Source of the DNA: Ascidia mentula
Taxonomy: Eukaryota; Chordata; Ascidiacea; Phlebobranchia; Ascidiidae
Direction: 5' to 3'
Length of the DNA: 64,000 nt
NCBI GenBank assembly: GCA_947561715.1
Contig: OX387200.1
Location: forward strand, 16,370,501-16,434,500
Of this stretch, positions 47,559 through 58,951 are shown piece by piece. Position 1 is the first letter of the stretch; the number at the start of each line of letters is the position of its first letter. The position numbers and the translations under genes were made by a program. Under the pieces are notes generated by a model that was not told where the DNA came from, did not search any database, and saw only the letters and a program-made list of their open reading frames with translations.

Positions 47559-49938
47559 TCACACAGTGTCGGCTTGGGAAGATTTCGACACTTCCTTTGA
47601 TTTGTTGAAAAGGGTACTCTGAGTCTTTTTGACTCCTGACGATCCAGCGGTTGATTCCGTTTTTTCACGAAGAGCTTTCGGGCAGCAAGCACAGAAGAGT
47701 TCCCTTACCGAGTTTCTAAACTTTTTGTCAACCACGCTGTACACTAACACGTTTGCCAAACTGTAAAAAAACGTGTAAATAAGTATGTCGTATCTCGGTG
47801 AAAATTAAACATTGCAAACCAAAAATACCGTAAAAAATCACGGATTTAGTTGTCTCACCTGTTAGACATAGAAATGTAGAAACAAATGACGTAGGGCGCT
47901 GCGATGTTGCTTGTGTTTAGCGCTCCCGCGTAAGACATAACCACAACCACAATTAAGGGAACTAAAAGAAAAACAATTTTCAATATCGCAGACCAAGTAA
48001 GTATAGGACTTGTTGAATGTTTATCCAACGCACAAACTAAATTTGCACGAAATGAGGATTTTATGCATGGATTTGTAGTTAACGTAATACTCAGGACAAA
48101 CCACCAAAGAGACTCCAGGAATCAGCCTGTTCAGCTTGGTGGTGATCGACTAATAATTCTTTAATTCGTAAAAAATACTTAGGTTGTTTGTTGCTGACAA
48201 TGGAAAAACATTTTGTAAAAGTATCTTCCCTTTTTTGACTTACCCAGAGTTATTGTGAAACAAATTTGCATGGCAGCCAGCGTAGTGAATACCATCACCT
48301 CACGGTTTCTCGCAGATGAAGTCGATTTCATTTTGCTGGACTTTTTCAGGTGACGTGCGACGTAGCATCCAGTTAGAACGGAGAGAATGGTCTACAAAGG
48401 AAATGCTGCTACACCCACTCCACAATTTGTTTCTCAAAACATATTTTTCAGCATAATATAGTTCGTTTGTAACTTACCATAACAACATACGGGACAACAA
48501 AGACTACGACCATCATCGCTATAAGCGAAGAAAAGTCGGGTGTTCGACTGACTTGGGTCAAAGTGAGATTAAACAGGAAGATGAGATGCTGATAGCCAAA
48601 CGAAAATACGTTAGGAAACCACACTGTAAAATAGAAATCGAACCATCACAAAATAACAAAATCTGAATAAATTTTAAACCGTTTGTTGAAGAAACAACTA
48701 AGAAATTGCGAGAACAACAACACTTATTACTCACGTGGGCAAACAGCACAGAGCAGAGCAAAGGACCACACTACGGCCAAGCCAATGTAAGTGTTGCGCA
48801 ACGGTTGCTGCTTGTAGGAAATCGGCCACCTAATCGCGTACAATCGCTGCTGTCCAAGAAAGACAAGATGATAGAGGGATGAGGTGTAAATGAAGATGTA
48901 AAAAACTCCTCCTGCTAATGCAAGCGGTGATCCTTGGAGTGAGATCGCGTATTGGAGGAGCTCATTTGCGGTGGAGTTGAGTGTTTTGGAGATGTTTGGC
49001 AGCGCAACGATTAAGAGAAGCACTCCTGCATATGCAAAGCACTACTTCAAAATGTTGCCTAATTGAATTTGTTATATGCGCCCAATTTTGTGTTTCAAAA
49101 CTATCATGTATTTTCCATGAGCTTTTGGTCTTATTTAAATAAGCGTACCTGTCAGCATGTCAGCCACCGCCAGAGACGCCTTGATTTTGCCATAACTCCC
49201 GGTGAATGTGGATTTGTTTTTGGCAAACACGATAACAACCAGGGCATTGCTGAGAATGATTGCCAAGGCAAGAGCCACGACTACGAAAATGAAGAAGCCA
49301 GCCGAGGCCATGTTGCACTCCTGACAGTGACTAAGAATTTCGTTAGCACATGAAACAGGAGCAGCGTTGGAACAAAAAGCAGGAAACCCGTAAAATGCTC
49401 GATCAAACTTTCCAGTTGTCGGGAAACTCATGTTTCTTGCGGTGAAGGTTGCATTGTTTACCTCTGGATCAAACTTTCCAGTTGTCGGGAAACTCATGTT
49501 TCTTGCGGTGAAGGTTGCATTGTTTACCTCTGTCATGATGGTTGAGCTGACCGTTGGTGAAAAGTTGGTAATAAACCTCGAAGCGGTAGAATTAAAATTT
49601 GTAGCGCCGTGTGTTGAAGTGCTACCTGGTGTAGATAATGGTGATGATGAACTAGAAGCAGGTATCGGGACGAAGTGGGGGATAAATCCCTGAATATCTT
49701 CAGTTTTTTCAGTGGGCGGTTGCTGCGTAATTGTTTTTGGGGGCTCTGTTAACAGAAGTTCTGGTATCGCAATATCCGGCACAAAGTATTCAAAACTAGG
49801 TTCTTCTAAGGGTACGAAAGTTTGAATGAAAGCTTCGGCAATAAGTGGTTCTTCAACCTCTAGCCAGGGTGCCGTAGTTGTAACATTGCCTGATGTACCG
49901 TTTAGAAAGGTTGCAGACGCTGTTGAAAAGTTCATCAT
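47559..49938 (-). CDS. GPCR-10: 7TM receptor, longest ectodomain of the array
   Basis: Exons 49938-49149, 49025-48735, 48623-48478, 48391-48244, 47961-47859, 47760-47559; 559 codons. The ectodomain exceeds 210 residues. It contains EAFIQTF and QGFIPHF motifs, Ser/Thr/Pro-rich stretches, and a perfectly repeated 22-residue unit including NNATFTARNMSFPTTGKFD, immediately before the FYGFPAFC Cys module; each unit brings extra sequons. TM3 ends LGQQRLYAIRWP, TM4 exits AVCPRWFP (adding a Cys at the membrane edge), TM6 has NREVMVFTTLAAMQICF, and TM7 reads LANVLVYSVVDKKF. The tail starts CACCPK. The ATG at 49938 is followed by a second one at 49935; either may be used. Confidence 0.9.
49401..49532 (+). 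repeat. Perfect tandem 66-bp duplication in GPCR-10 exon 1
   Basis: Two identical 66-bp units starting at 49401 and 49467 add 22 residues in frame. The absence of any difference between the units points to a very recent event or ongoing length polymorphism. Confidence 0.92.
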
Positions 49939-51725
49939 CTCTATCTTTTTTCTTCAACCAAAGCACAAGAGTTCGTTCAGCTACTAAACCTTATACCTAA
50001 ACAAATATAACATAGTATTATTTCTAGCAGTAAACTCAACCAGTTGTAATCTGCTGCTAGTTTAAATGTCTCTTTTTCTCAACTGGGCCTGTCAAACACT
50101 GCTACTTCCTCATAACCCAAGCGACGAAACCACAAACGACCAAGCGCCACTCAGCTGAAAATTCAACTTAATCCAAAATTGTTCACAAAGCCCATTTTTG
50201 CATAGCCATGGAAAACCCTGGTATAAATTAATCAAAAATATACCAAAAAACGTGATAGCTGGCACAAGATGCATGTAAGTAAATGTGGTTAAATCGTGTT
50301 GTGATTCACGCCTAAATTAAAAAAATTATGAACCCTGATTGCCCGACACGAGCTTCTGTTAAAAATTTCGTGACTAATCTTCTGTGTTGGTATCAACAAT
50401 GTAAGTGCAAATACTCATTTCAGATTTTACATCGGTCAACTCGAGACAAATGTTTGCGTACCTTTTCAAAAAGGTCCAAACTGTTTTTGTGTTTTAATCT
50501 ATTTGCTCTTTTACCCGAATAAATGGACGTGAAAGCTAAGGTTACCGCAGGCGCATGATTGGTCATTCTAAACATTCTAAACAGTTGTCACAGGATCCCT
50601 TTCTTGTTTCAATCAGCTTTTCTTGCCTTGAAGGCAAGAATTAATCTGGAACGCAATCGTGCGAGATAAATTAGTCGGAATATACTGATGTGGAATGGTG
50701 AACGCATGTGAAACTGGCACGGCCTTTAAAGGATTTGGTGTCCTACATTTGCATGCACCGAAGTTTTTTGAGCAAAACCTAACTAGACCTAATTATTTTA
50801 AATATAACACATAAACACCAGAGGCAACGATAATATTCACCAATCTCATCACCCTGTACAGTTAACTCATGATTGAGCAACAGCCCCAAACAACTAACAA
50901 TCCATTGTTTTATAGTATAGACGTACAAGTCTATGCACATATTTTTGTTACACGCGTACAGAAGCACTGCATGAAATATGTTACGCTTGAACCTTTTATG
51001 TCTGCCACCTTGATGTTTCAAAGTGTGACGCACGTCCGAAGCATAGTGAGCAACGTACGGAAACTCTGTAGGGATAACTTCATGATTGATAATTCAAACA
51101 AGGACGTACTTTACTGTGTGTATATTACGTCACTTGGAAATGGGAAACAGGTGTTCAAAACAACCACTGAGGCGAATTTATATTTAAATATTACGCAACA
51201 TTGGAAAATCTTTGCCGTTATGCATCCTCCTCTGTTTACTTGCTTGATCGAATCACAAAAACAACAGACATTTTCATTGGTGTATATGGACATTCGAGCC
51301 TTTGCACACACCTTGTACAGAAACATGTCTGTGATCTGCTCAAACAAAAAATAGAGTTCGGACAGCCTGGTGTCACTTCGCATATGTAATATTTTCAACT
51401 ATCTTTACAAACATTCTTAACGCACTACCACTAAATTAATCTTCTCATGAAGTTAGACGAACAATAAAAGTAGGAACATTTGCGATTGCAGCACATTTTT
51501 TTGCACAACACGCATACATTTAGATACAACCGAAAACAAACATGTCTGTGGTTTTCAAGAGTTGTCAAAAAGTTATGTACACTTTTCTGGTCTTGGTAAA
51601 GTTAAAACTACAGATTTTTAATTTTTTTCTATCGCTGCATCAAGTGTTAAGCACAACCCTTGGGCTGTTTTGCCACAACAACACTATGTACACAAAAAAG
51701 CAAATGCACACACATAAAAAAAAGA
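49939..51725. other. Spacer between GPCR-10 and GPCR-11
   Basis: Apart from the uncertain plus-strand frame at 50869-51354 (listed separately), no gene or repeat is recognised. It contains the GPCR-10 promoter/outron and GPCR-11 3' UTR. Confidence 0.4.
50869..51354 (+). CDS. Hypothetical 161-codon ORF, uncertain
   Basis: An ATG-started uninterrupted frame of 161 codons in AT-rich DNA, unusually long for this composition. It begins MIEQQPQTTNN and ends ICSNKK. No domain, signal peptide or membrane segment is evident, and no poly(A) signal is obvious directly after it. It lies on the strand opposite to the receptor array. It may be chance or a decayed element; I do not recognise it. Confidence 0.25.
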   Translation: MIEQQPQTTNNPLFYSIDVQVYAHIFVTRVQKHCMKYVTLEPFMSATLMFQSVTHVRSIVSNVRKLCRDNFMIDNSNKDVLYCVYITSLGNGKQVFKTTTEANLYLNITQHWKIFAVMHPPLFTCLIESQKQQTFSLVYMDIRAFAHTLYRNMSVICSNKK

Positions 51726-53516
51726 TTAGGGAACGTTGACTTGCGATGATTTGCTGTAAACCCCTTTCCTTGATTTTTCAGCCGCAGTGCTTGAAGTGTT
51801 GCTTTTATTCTGTTTTGTCTTTGGGCAGCAAATACAGAAAAAATCCACGACAGATCTTCGAAACTTTTGGTCCGCTACGCTGTACACCAACACATTCACC
51901 AAACTAAAAATACAACAATCAAAACAATGCAATCTCGATTGTCATAATTTGTAATGTATCTCCGTACCTGTTAGACATGGACATGTAATAGCAAGTTAAG
52001 TAAGGCACTGCCACATTGTTGGAATTCAAAATGTCGGCGTAACTCATGAATACAATCACGACAACAGGAACTGGAAAGAAGATATAAACGTTACACCAAG
52101 AGCAGCATGTTATATCATTAAGAGGTACCCAATGTGATTGTGAATCCAAGTTGCATCGCTGCCAAAGTAGCAAAAACTATAACCTCCCGCTTACGTGCGG
52201 ACAACGTAGATTGGATTTGACTTGATTTTCTTGCATTCTTGGCTACGTAATATCCCGTAAGAGCAGACAGGATCGTCTAAAAATATATTGATTGATGTTT
52301 CTAATTATTCGCATACATGCAAGGTGTTTACTTAATTAATGCTACATTTACACATGAAACACGCTTACCATTAAAACGTAAGGAACAATAAATATAGCCA
52401 CGAACATTGCTACAAAGGGAGTGTGATCGGTTGTAACCAAGGTAACATTAAAGAGGAAAATTAGATGCTGGTACCCAAATGTCAGTAGGTTTGGAAAGCA
52501 AACTAAAACAATAAAAAATATATGATTGTTAGGCCTACATTATTACGGAGGTTGTATTATTCATAATTTTTACTGAAACTTACGGGGTGACAAGGCACAA
52601 AGCAATGCTATGCTCCAGACAATGGCAAGCCCAATGTAAGTGATGCGCATTGGCTGATGCTTGTATGATATCGGCCACTTGATGGCGAAAAAGCGCTGCT
52701 GGCAGAGGAAGGCCAAGTGGTAGAGTGATGAGGTGTATATTAATAAATACAAAACACCACCCGCTGAAGCCAAAGCGGATCCTTGAAGGGAGATTGTGAA
52801 CCGAAGGAGATCGTTTGCAGTAGAGTTGAGCGTCATGGCGATATTTGGTAACGCGATACATAAGAGTAGTAATCCTGTATATGTAAACCAAACTAGCAAC
52901 GCGAAAAGTCGAATGAAATGGTGAATTGCTTACCTGTCAACATGTCAGCCACAGCCAGTGACGCCTTAATTTTGCCGCAACTACCGGTAAAAGAAGACTT
53001 TTCTCTTGCAAACAAGATCACAACTGCCAGATTGCTGAGTATGATTCCCAGCGCCAAAGCTATAATAACGAAAAGGAGCAAACCGGCCGCTGGCATGTTA
53101 CATTCCTGACACTGCATTATGGGAACGTCTGCGCATAACTCTGGTGCCGAGTTTGAGCAGAAAGCTGGAAAACCGTAAAACGCCCAAGCAAACGTCACGC
53201 TTGGTGTGCGACTGCCGTTTGCCATTGCAAATCTTGTGAATGTTGAGTTGTCTTTCAACACACCATCGAAAGTCTCATCAACGTTAGCTAGGTTTTTCAC
53301 TCCGAAAATATTGTCCACAATCGGATGTGTGTTGTTTTCCATATCTGGGCTTGGAAGCAAATGTGATGTGTTTTCCTGCGGTTTTGGGTACAAATTTCCC
53401 TCTGACTTTTCGACGGGAATCAAGTTTTCCATCAGAAAATAACTATACATACCAGGAAACAAACCTGACGACTCCTCCATATTTTCCATGCCATCGGTGT
53501 CGTTGAAACCACTCAT
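51726..53516 (-). CDS. GPCR-11: 7TM receptor with acidic ectodomain
   Basis: Exons 53516-52934, 52874-52584, 52502-52369, 52276-52129, 52070-51968, 51903-51726; 478 codons. First gene of the array in transcription direction. The ectodomain (about 140 residues) differs from its neighbours in being acidic and Met/Asn-rich (MENMEESSGLFPGM), without Thr runs or the F[IV][PQ]xF motif, but it keeps the FYGFPAFC Cys module. TM3 ends LCQQRFFAIKWP. The TM4-TM5 junction reads CFP where all other members have WFP, and exon 3 is four codons shorter. TM6 has KREVIVFATLAAMQLGF and TM7 reads LVNVLVYSVADQKF. The tail starts CICCPKTKQ and ends in SSQVNVP. Confidence 0.9.
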
Positions 53517-55233
53517 GGTTTCCGTCGATTAAATACGTGTGATATAGAATATGTGCTTCGTTTGATTACGTCACTAGTTGTGCAGAATATTTAACTTTGG
53601 TTTTTATCGCTGATTCAAGTAAACGTAAATGCTTTAAAACTCAAATGTAAAACAAGTTATTATAGGAACTAAACTGTCGATCGTGAACCTATCGCAAGCA
53701 GTAAGTATCTATGTTAAAGTTCAAAACGTCAGTCGTTCAGAATCTAGCATCTTTCACCAATCCAGTCGCAGAAACTGACGTCTGAATTAAATCCCGTTTT
53801 TAAATTTGTGGATATTTACATCAACTTTTCACAAGGGGAAAATTTATCACCATAGTAAAGCAAATTATTTTTTTGTGTTAAGCACAAAAATTTAAGAGGT
53901 AAATATGATAAAAATTCAAACTTATAAACAGTATGTTATTAAAATCGACAACATTACGTCTTCTTCATGTTTTTAAAACTATTAAAAACCTACTGTATTG
54001 CCCAAGCGTCACCACGCATATACCTACCACGACTTGCTTATATGTTTAAATCTAAAACAGACTCCTTAACATTCAGTAATGTAATGCATTTTTTTATCTC
54101 ATGCATTTGTCCAAAGATGCGACAGGGCCTGATTACTTCTGCACTAAATATAAGGAAGGAAAACTTTGTGCTGCGAAGTGATTTGAGAGGAAGCAATGCA
54201 GCCGAGGAAGTGTGGTGGTTGTCGCTTGTGATTGACATGCAATTGTTTTAATACTTAGGTCGCCTAAAAAGCACATGCAATATTTCCATAATCATCGCCA
54301 ACAATATTTCATTGGAGATTGGGGAAAAGGTATACGTAAATGTACGCAAAGTGTAAAATAAATGTTATTTGTGTTATTACTGCGATAAATGTGTTTTTAT
54401 TTTTTTAAACAAGTTGAAATAGAACTTCCGAGGAAAATGGCTGTCGTACTAGTCGTTGTAAAATAATTCTCCAAAATGTTGTTTGATAAAAAAGAGAATT
54501 TTAAGTGCACAAGGAATCGAAGCTGTCAATTTGAAATAAAATTACAGGACCATTTCTCATGCAAAGTTTTTCGCAATGACAACCAACCTCGTCAGCCGAT
54601 ACTTTCCTGGCAAACGCCATTAATGTCAAGTAAACTAGTGGTAAGTTAGTAATATTTCAGCATAAACAAGTGTGCATGATGCCACTACCACCTGCCCTGG
54701 TCCATTGGATAACTCTCGCCCCAAAGCAACACGGTTCGTGCTGCTGTCAATCGAGGGCGACAGGAAATACCACTGGGCATCAAACTATCTCTTACCACAA
54801 CACGTCAATCTTCATTCGGTATATCGGGTTTTGCTGCATGACAAAAAAAAAAAAATTTCGTAGGAACCAACACAGACCCACCAGTTTATTGGGAAGTAGG
54901 AGTAAACACACCGATATATATTTTGCATATTAACAGTCTAAAAGCTAACACCTCACACAGAAAATCATGCAGCTTGCACAACTTCATAATTATTGCACGC
55001 ACTATATCGAAAGGACGGTGGAACAAGCACGATCGAAACTTGCATGATCAGCACATATTCCAACATAAATTATGATTGTAACGAAGCCTTAAAACAACGT
55101 AAACAGTTTACTGCGCAATTGAATATAATTCTTGCATATTTAAGAAACGCGTAGAGCAAAGCATAGGCAAATAGTTAAAACCACAGGTAAATGCATACGA
55201 ATAATACAAACCCGCTGTAAGCGCACTTAATAT
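53517..55233. other. Spacer between GPCR-11 and FTCD
   Basis: AT-rich, contains a possible tRNA-derived SINE (54690-54854, listed separately) and, for the minus strand, a poly(A) signal (TTTATT on +, near 54884) that could serve FTCD. No gene supported. Confidence 0.45.
54690..54854 (+). mobile_element. Possible tRNA-derived SINE with A-rich tail
   Basis: tggtccattggataact (from 54699) resembles a pol III A box, and ggttcgtgctg (from 54733) resembles a B box at suitable spacing. The unit ends in a run of about a dozen A near 54841-54853. No clear target duplication could be assigned, so this is tentative. Confidence 0.35.
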
Positions 55234-58200
55234 CTAAGAATTTCTTTTCTCCAAGCTTTCCAGCACATCCTTGCATGCTTTCTCGGCAACTTGCATTTTT
55301 TCATGACATTCCTGTTCAATCTGCAAGAATTAAAAGATGTTTCAATTGTGTTGATGACGCTTCAGTGCATATTGCTAACTCAACTCATAAAGCTCTTGTG
55401 GCAAACATGTTTTGATCAACTTTCGATCGTAAGCCAACCGATGTACGTTAGGACCGGAAAGTTGATTACAATGAATAGTTTGTTTGCCAGAAGTGCTTTT
55501 TAAGTTATGTTAGGAAGAGAAACAGTAAATTATTCAGTTAGCTGCTACAAACTTTTCTTTTTAAGTTTTCATCATTGATCTGTGGCAGATTGATCAGCAC
55601 ATTCTGCAAGGCTCCCCAAACGCCAAGCTCCAAACATCTTGCTCCAACCTGAAAACGAAACATACTTTAAATAGGTGGTATTACACTATTACTATCCATA
55701 ATACTAATACCAAGCTGAAATATTAAACGAACCAAGAACGTCATGCAAGAAGATATTAGCAAATAAAATACAAGGTAAGATTTGAGGGATTTTAATGTAA
55801 AATTTAAGACACAATACTTCTCAATTTCTAGCCTGTACAAATTTACTTTGTTTCAAAATTTGCAATGTATTGCAATGTGTTAGGTGCCACTGAATATTTT
55901 GTTACTTGCCAGCCTGAACCACAGAAACACAAACCTGTATGTCTGAAAGGCAGGTCTTGTTTCCGGATTGAGCGATCTCTTGCACTGCTTGCCAGGCCTG
56001 GTTAGATGTGGTCATTACCTGAAGAGGAACCTCAATGGCTTGCAGCATTCCTTTCAACATTTCTTCCTCCCTTCTAGAATAAAGAGCGTTCACAATTTTA
56101 ATCCGTTATACTGGGATTGGTTTTATTTTACAAAAATCTCTCGTTGGTAACATAAAATCCCAAATGAAGTGTGGAATTCATATGCATTTTAAAGCAATAT
56201 GGAGCCAAGGTGGAAAGAGTGGCCGACTGTCCGCAGAAAACATATTTAAGTATTTTTTACTCATCAAGTTGTACATTTTAATTTCTTCATCTGTTCCCTT
56301 TGGCAGCTTCAGAGCCCGCATGTAGGAGTTGAAAGCAGTGGAATCACGGTCAATCATCGGCAGAAGTTCCATCATACAATCATACACAGGGGGAATGTTT
56401 TTTCTCATCACATTCTCCACAGACTCCCATTGCTTTTTACCATATGACAACTGACCTGCCATGGTACACAGTGCAGCACCCTTGCAACAAAAAATGGCGT
56501 TGGATTACACAATATTTGCTTCAAAATTCCAAATAAAAGCTACACGAAATATTTTGTATGCACAAATCAAAATTTAATAAACTTAAATGTGTTGCAGCGT
56601 GTTTGCAATAATTTACATATTTACCAAAGCAGCAACAAGTGCAGATACAGACCCGCCACCAGGGGCAGGTGTTCGACTTCCAACAGATCTGACAAACTGC
56701 TTGACGGTCTGTGAGACCAATGGAAAATCTTTGGCATCATTGGCAACAGCATACCTAAAAACAGAACAAGTTATACAATTGTTTCATTTCAAACCAAACA
56801 CATACAAAGTTTCACTACAGTAGTTTGTATCAAAAGGATTTTTTATCATGTAAAATTGTAGAGAAACAATATTTTACATCTTACTCAATGATCTTCTTTT
56901 GTGGCTCAAATTTCCCAAGTGAGTCCAGACCAAGTCTACTAATGGCAAGTTGTACTTTTGAAGATTCATCCAATACAAATAACTTTTCTTTCTCGATATA
57001 AAACTCTGCTACTTCCAGGATGGCCTGCAGTGGAACAAGTCCAACAATCTGGGACCCAACCACTGGAAGATTATATTCCTTAAAAAGACACAAGACAAAT
57101 GTTGCTTGTTTTACTCTTGTGACATATGCAGTGTACCGAAGTGTAATTCACAAAATGACTGCACTAGGAACACATTTACAAGAAAGGTTAAGAAATAATA
57201 CATCACACTTGTATTGACAATATTTTAATATATATTATAAGGTAAGTTTGGTGTCTGCTTTGATACTTACTTTTTGTGAGCAAAAGAATATGTTTAAATG
57301 TATATAATAACCAATTCACATTGACTAGAATAATAAACCATGTTCAATATTTTGTATCTCACAAACTTCCCCACCTTAGCATCTTCACAAACTTCCTCAT
57401 ACAGCTCATGAACTTTAGTTTTACTGAGATCAGTGATATTGGCCGAAACTTGAGCAAGATTGTGTTCACCCAAATACCACCCAATTGCCTGCACACTTTT
57501 AAGTCTTCCACGCTGAAATATAACTACATTAAACATATAATGTAAAAATAAATAAGCTTTGGTACCAGTTTTGGTCCTCTACCAGTCTCTCGGACATTGA
57601 GTGCGATTTTGTGAGCTTGCTCTTTGGTGCTAATCAAGTTGATGTTGTATGCAATTAGAAAGTTACGCGCCCCAACGGCTGTGGCTCCCCACCTTGGCAC
57701 AAATTCCACTTTTCCATAATCAGGAGACCAGTTTGGGTCCTATATCAATATGATGAATACATTATTGTTTCACTTACAGTACTCTTTAAGTAGGTAGCTC
57801 AAAAGAGCAATAATAACAAAATTCATTTCCATTTGCTTTAATGTTTTGCCACATCAATGTTTAAATTTGCTGTACACATAAACATAGAAGTCTTGCTGTA
57901 TTGTCGGAAAAACTATGGTTTGAAAAGCATAAATCGATTAGGAAAAGTACATGAATTGAGCATGCTATACAAAACTATGACTGTGTGGTGGGCATATACA
58001 AACAGAGCTAATATACAGAGATAACAAAACACAAGTGCATATACCAACTGTTTCTATATAATCACACAACTTGTTGCCAATATTTAAAATGTTTCCATTA
58101 CCACCATTAAAGATTAATTACCATCAGTTTTTGTGGGAGGTTTTCATACTCTCCAGAACGAATATTAGGAAGCAACTTTCTTTCATCGCATCTAGCAGCT

Positions 58201-58755
58201 TGTGCATACAAATAAACTAAAAAAATTTCAATTGGATTATTTGTGAGTAAAATAGAATAATTTATGGGTGGGCAGGTGTGATTTTTAAGTCATTGTGCAA
58301 ACCTGGAACTTGAAGTAAATCCCCCAATTTCTTGGCAAAATTATTAGCACATTCTATGCATTCGTCCATTGTGGTCCCTCGAACAGGAATAAATGGACAA
58401 ACATCCATAGCCCCAAACCTGGGATGTTCACCTGGTAACAATAAAGGTGGAGTTACTTTTGTAAGAAAACATGAAATGGTAGCTTTTACTAATTTAACAT
58501 TCCACCATGTGGGTTACCTTTGTGTAATGACATGTCAATATTGTCATAAGCAGTTTTTGCCGAATTTAAAGCGCCTTGGACCACACTAGATGGACTTCCA
58601 ACAAATGTGTACACAGTGCGGTTTGTTGATTCCCCAACATCAACATCAAGCAAATAACAACCATCACTATCACGAATGCTTTTTGCAATTGCTTCTATCA
58701 CTTCAGACCTTCGCCCCTCCGAAAAGTTCGGAACACACTCAACTAGCTTTGACAT
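55234..58755 (-). CDS. FTCD: Formimidoyltransferase-cyclodeaminase
   Basis: Bifunctional folate enzyme of histidine breakdown. It transfers the formimino group from formiminoglutamate to tetrahydrofolate, then cyclises it to methenyl-THF with ammonia release; the known family is an octamer at the Golgi/cytosol. Exons: 58755-58518, 58431-58303, 58216-58122, 57739-57566, 57512-57375, 57078-56885, 56754-56625, 56480-56275, 56073-55935, 55648-55553, 55320-55234; 541 codons, the same length as human FTCD. Visible signatures are [12 protein letters not shown] at the N-terminus, [18 protein letters not shown] with His82 at the catalytic position, [32 protein letters not shown], the cyclodeaminase [16 protein letters not shown], and [10 protein letters not shown] near the end. 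The last cyclodeaminase helix is a short 28-residue exon. All junctions are in frame. SNAPC2 lies 196 bp upstream on the same strand. Confidence 0.96.
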
Positions 58756-58779
58756 TGGAAATTAATTTTGTAGTAGATT

Positions 58780-58792
58780 CTAAAAGAAAAAG
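58780..58792 (-). promoter_or_regulatory. Acceptor 24 nt before the FTCD ATG
   Basis: On the minus strand a CTTTTTCTTTTAG tract ends 24 nt before the FTCD start codon, inside the 196-bp gap to SNAPC2. It suits spliced-leader trans-splicing of a downstream cistron; a conventional 5' UTR intron would have to reach back into or past SNAPC2. Confidence 0.5.
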
Positions 58793-58951
58793 TGGTTCAG
58801 CAACAAACATCTCCAAAACTTTTTGTGGTTTAAGGTTTGAACAAAGATCACTTTTCTGTTGCAAATAAAAAGTAACCACTCGACGCAATTCCGTAGTGTT
58901 TGAAAAACATTAAAACAATAATGAAAAAAACATAACATGATCGCATACTGT

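Noticed and set aside
30670..49693. Long ORFs antisense to receptor exons (e.g. 30670-31011, 49430-49693 on +).
   Set aside because: They mirror the Thr/Ser-rich exon 1 sequences on the other strand and have no independent support.
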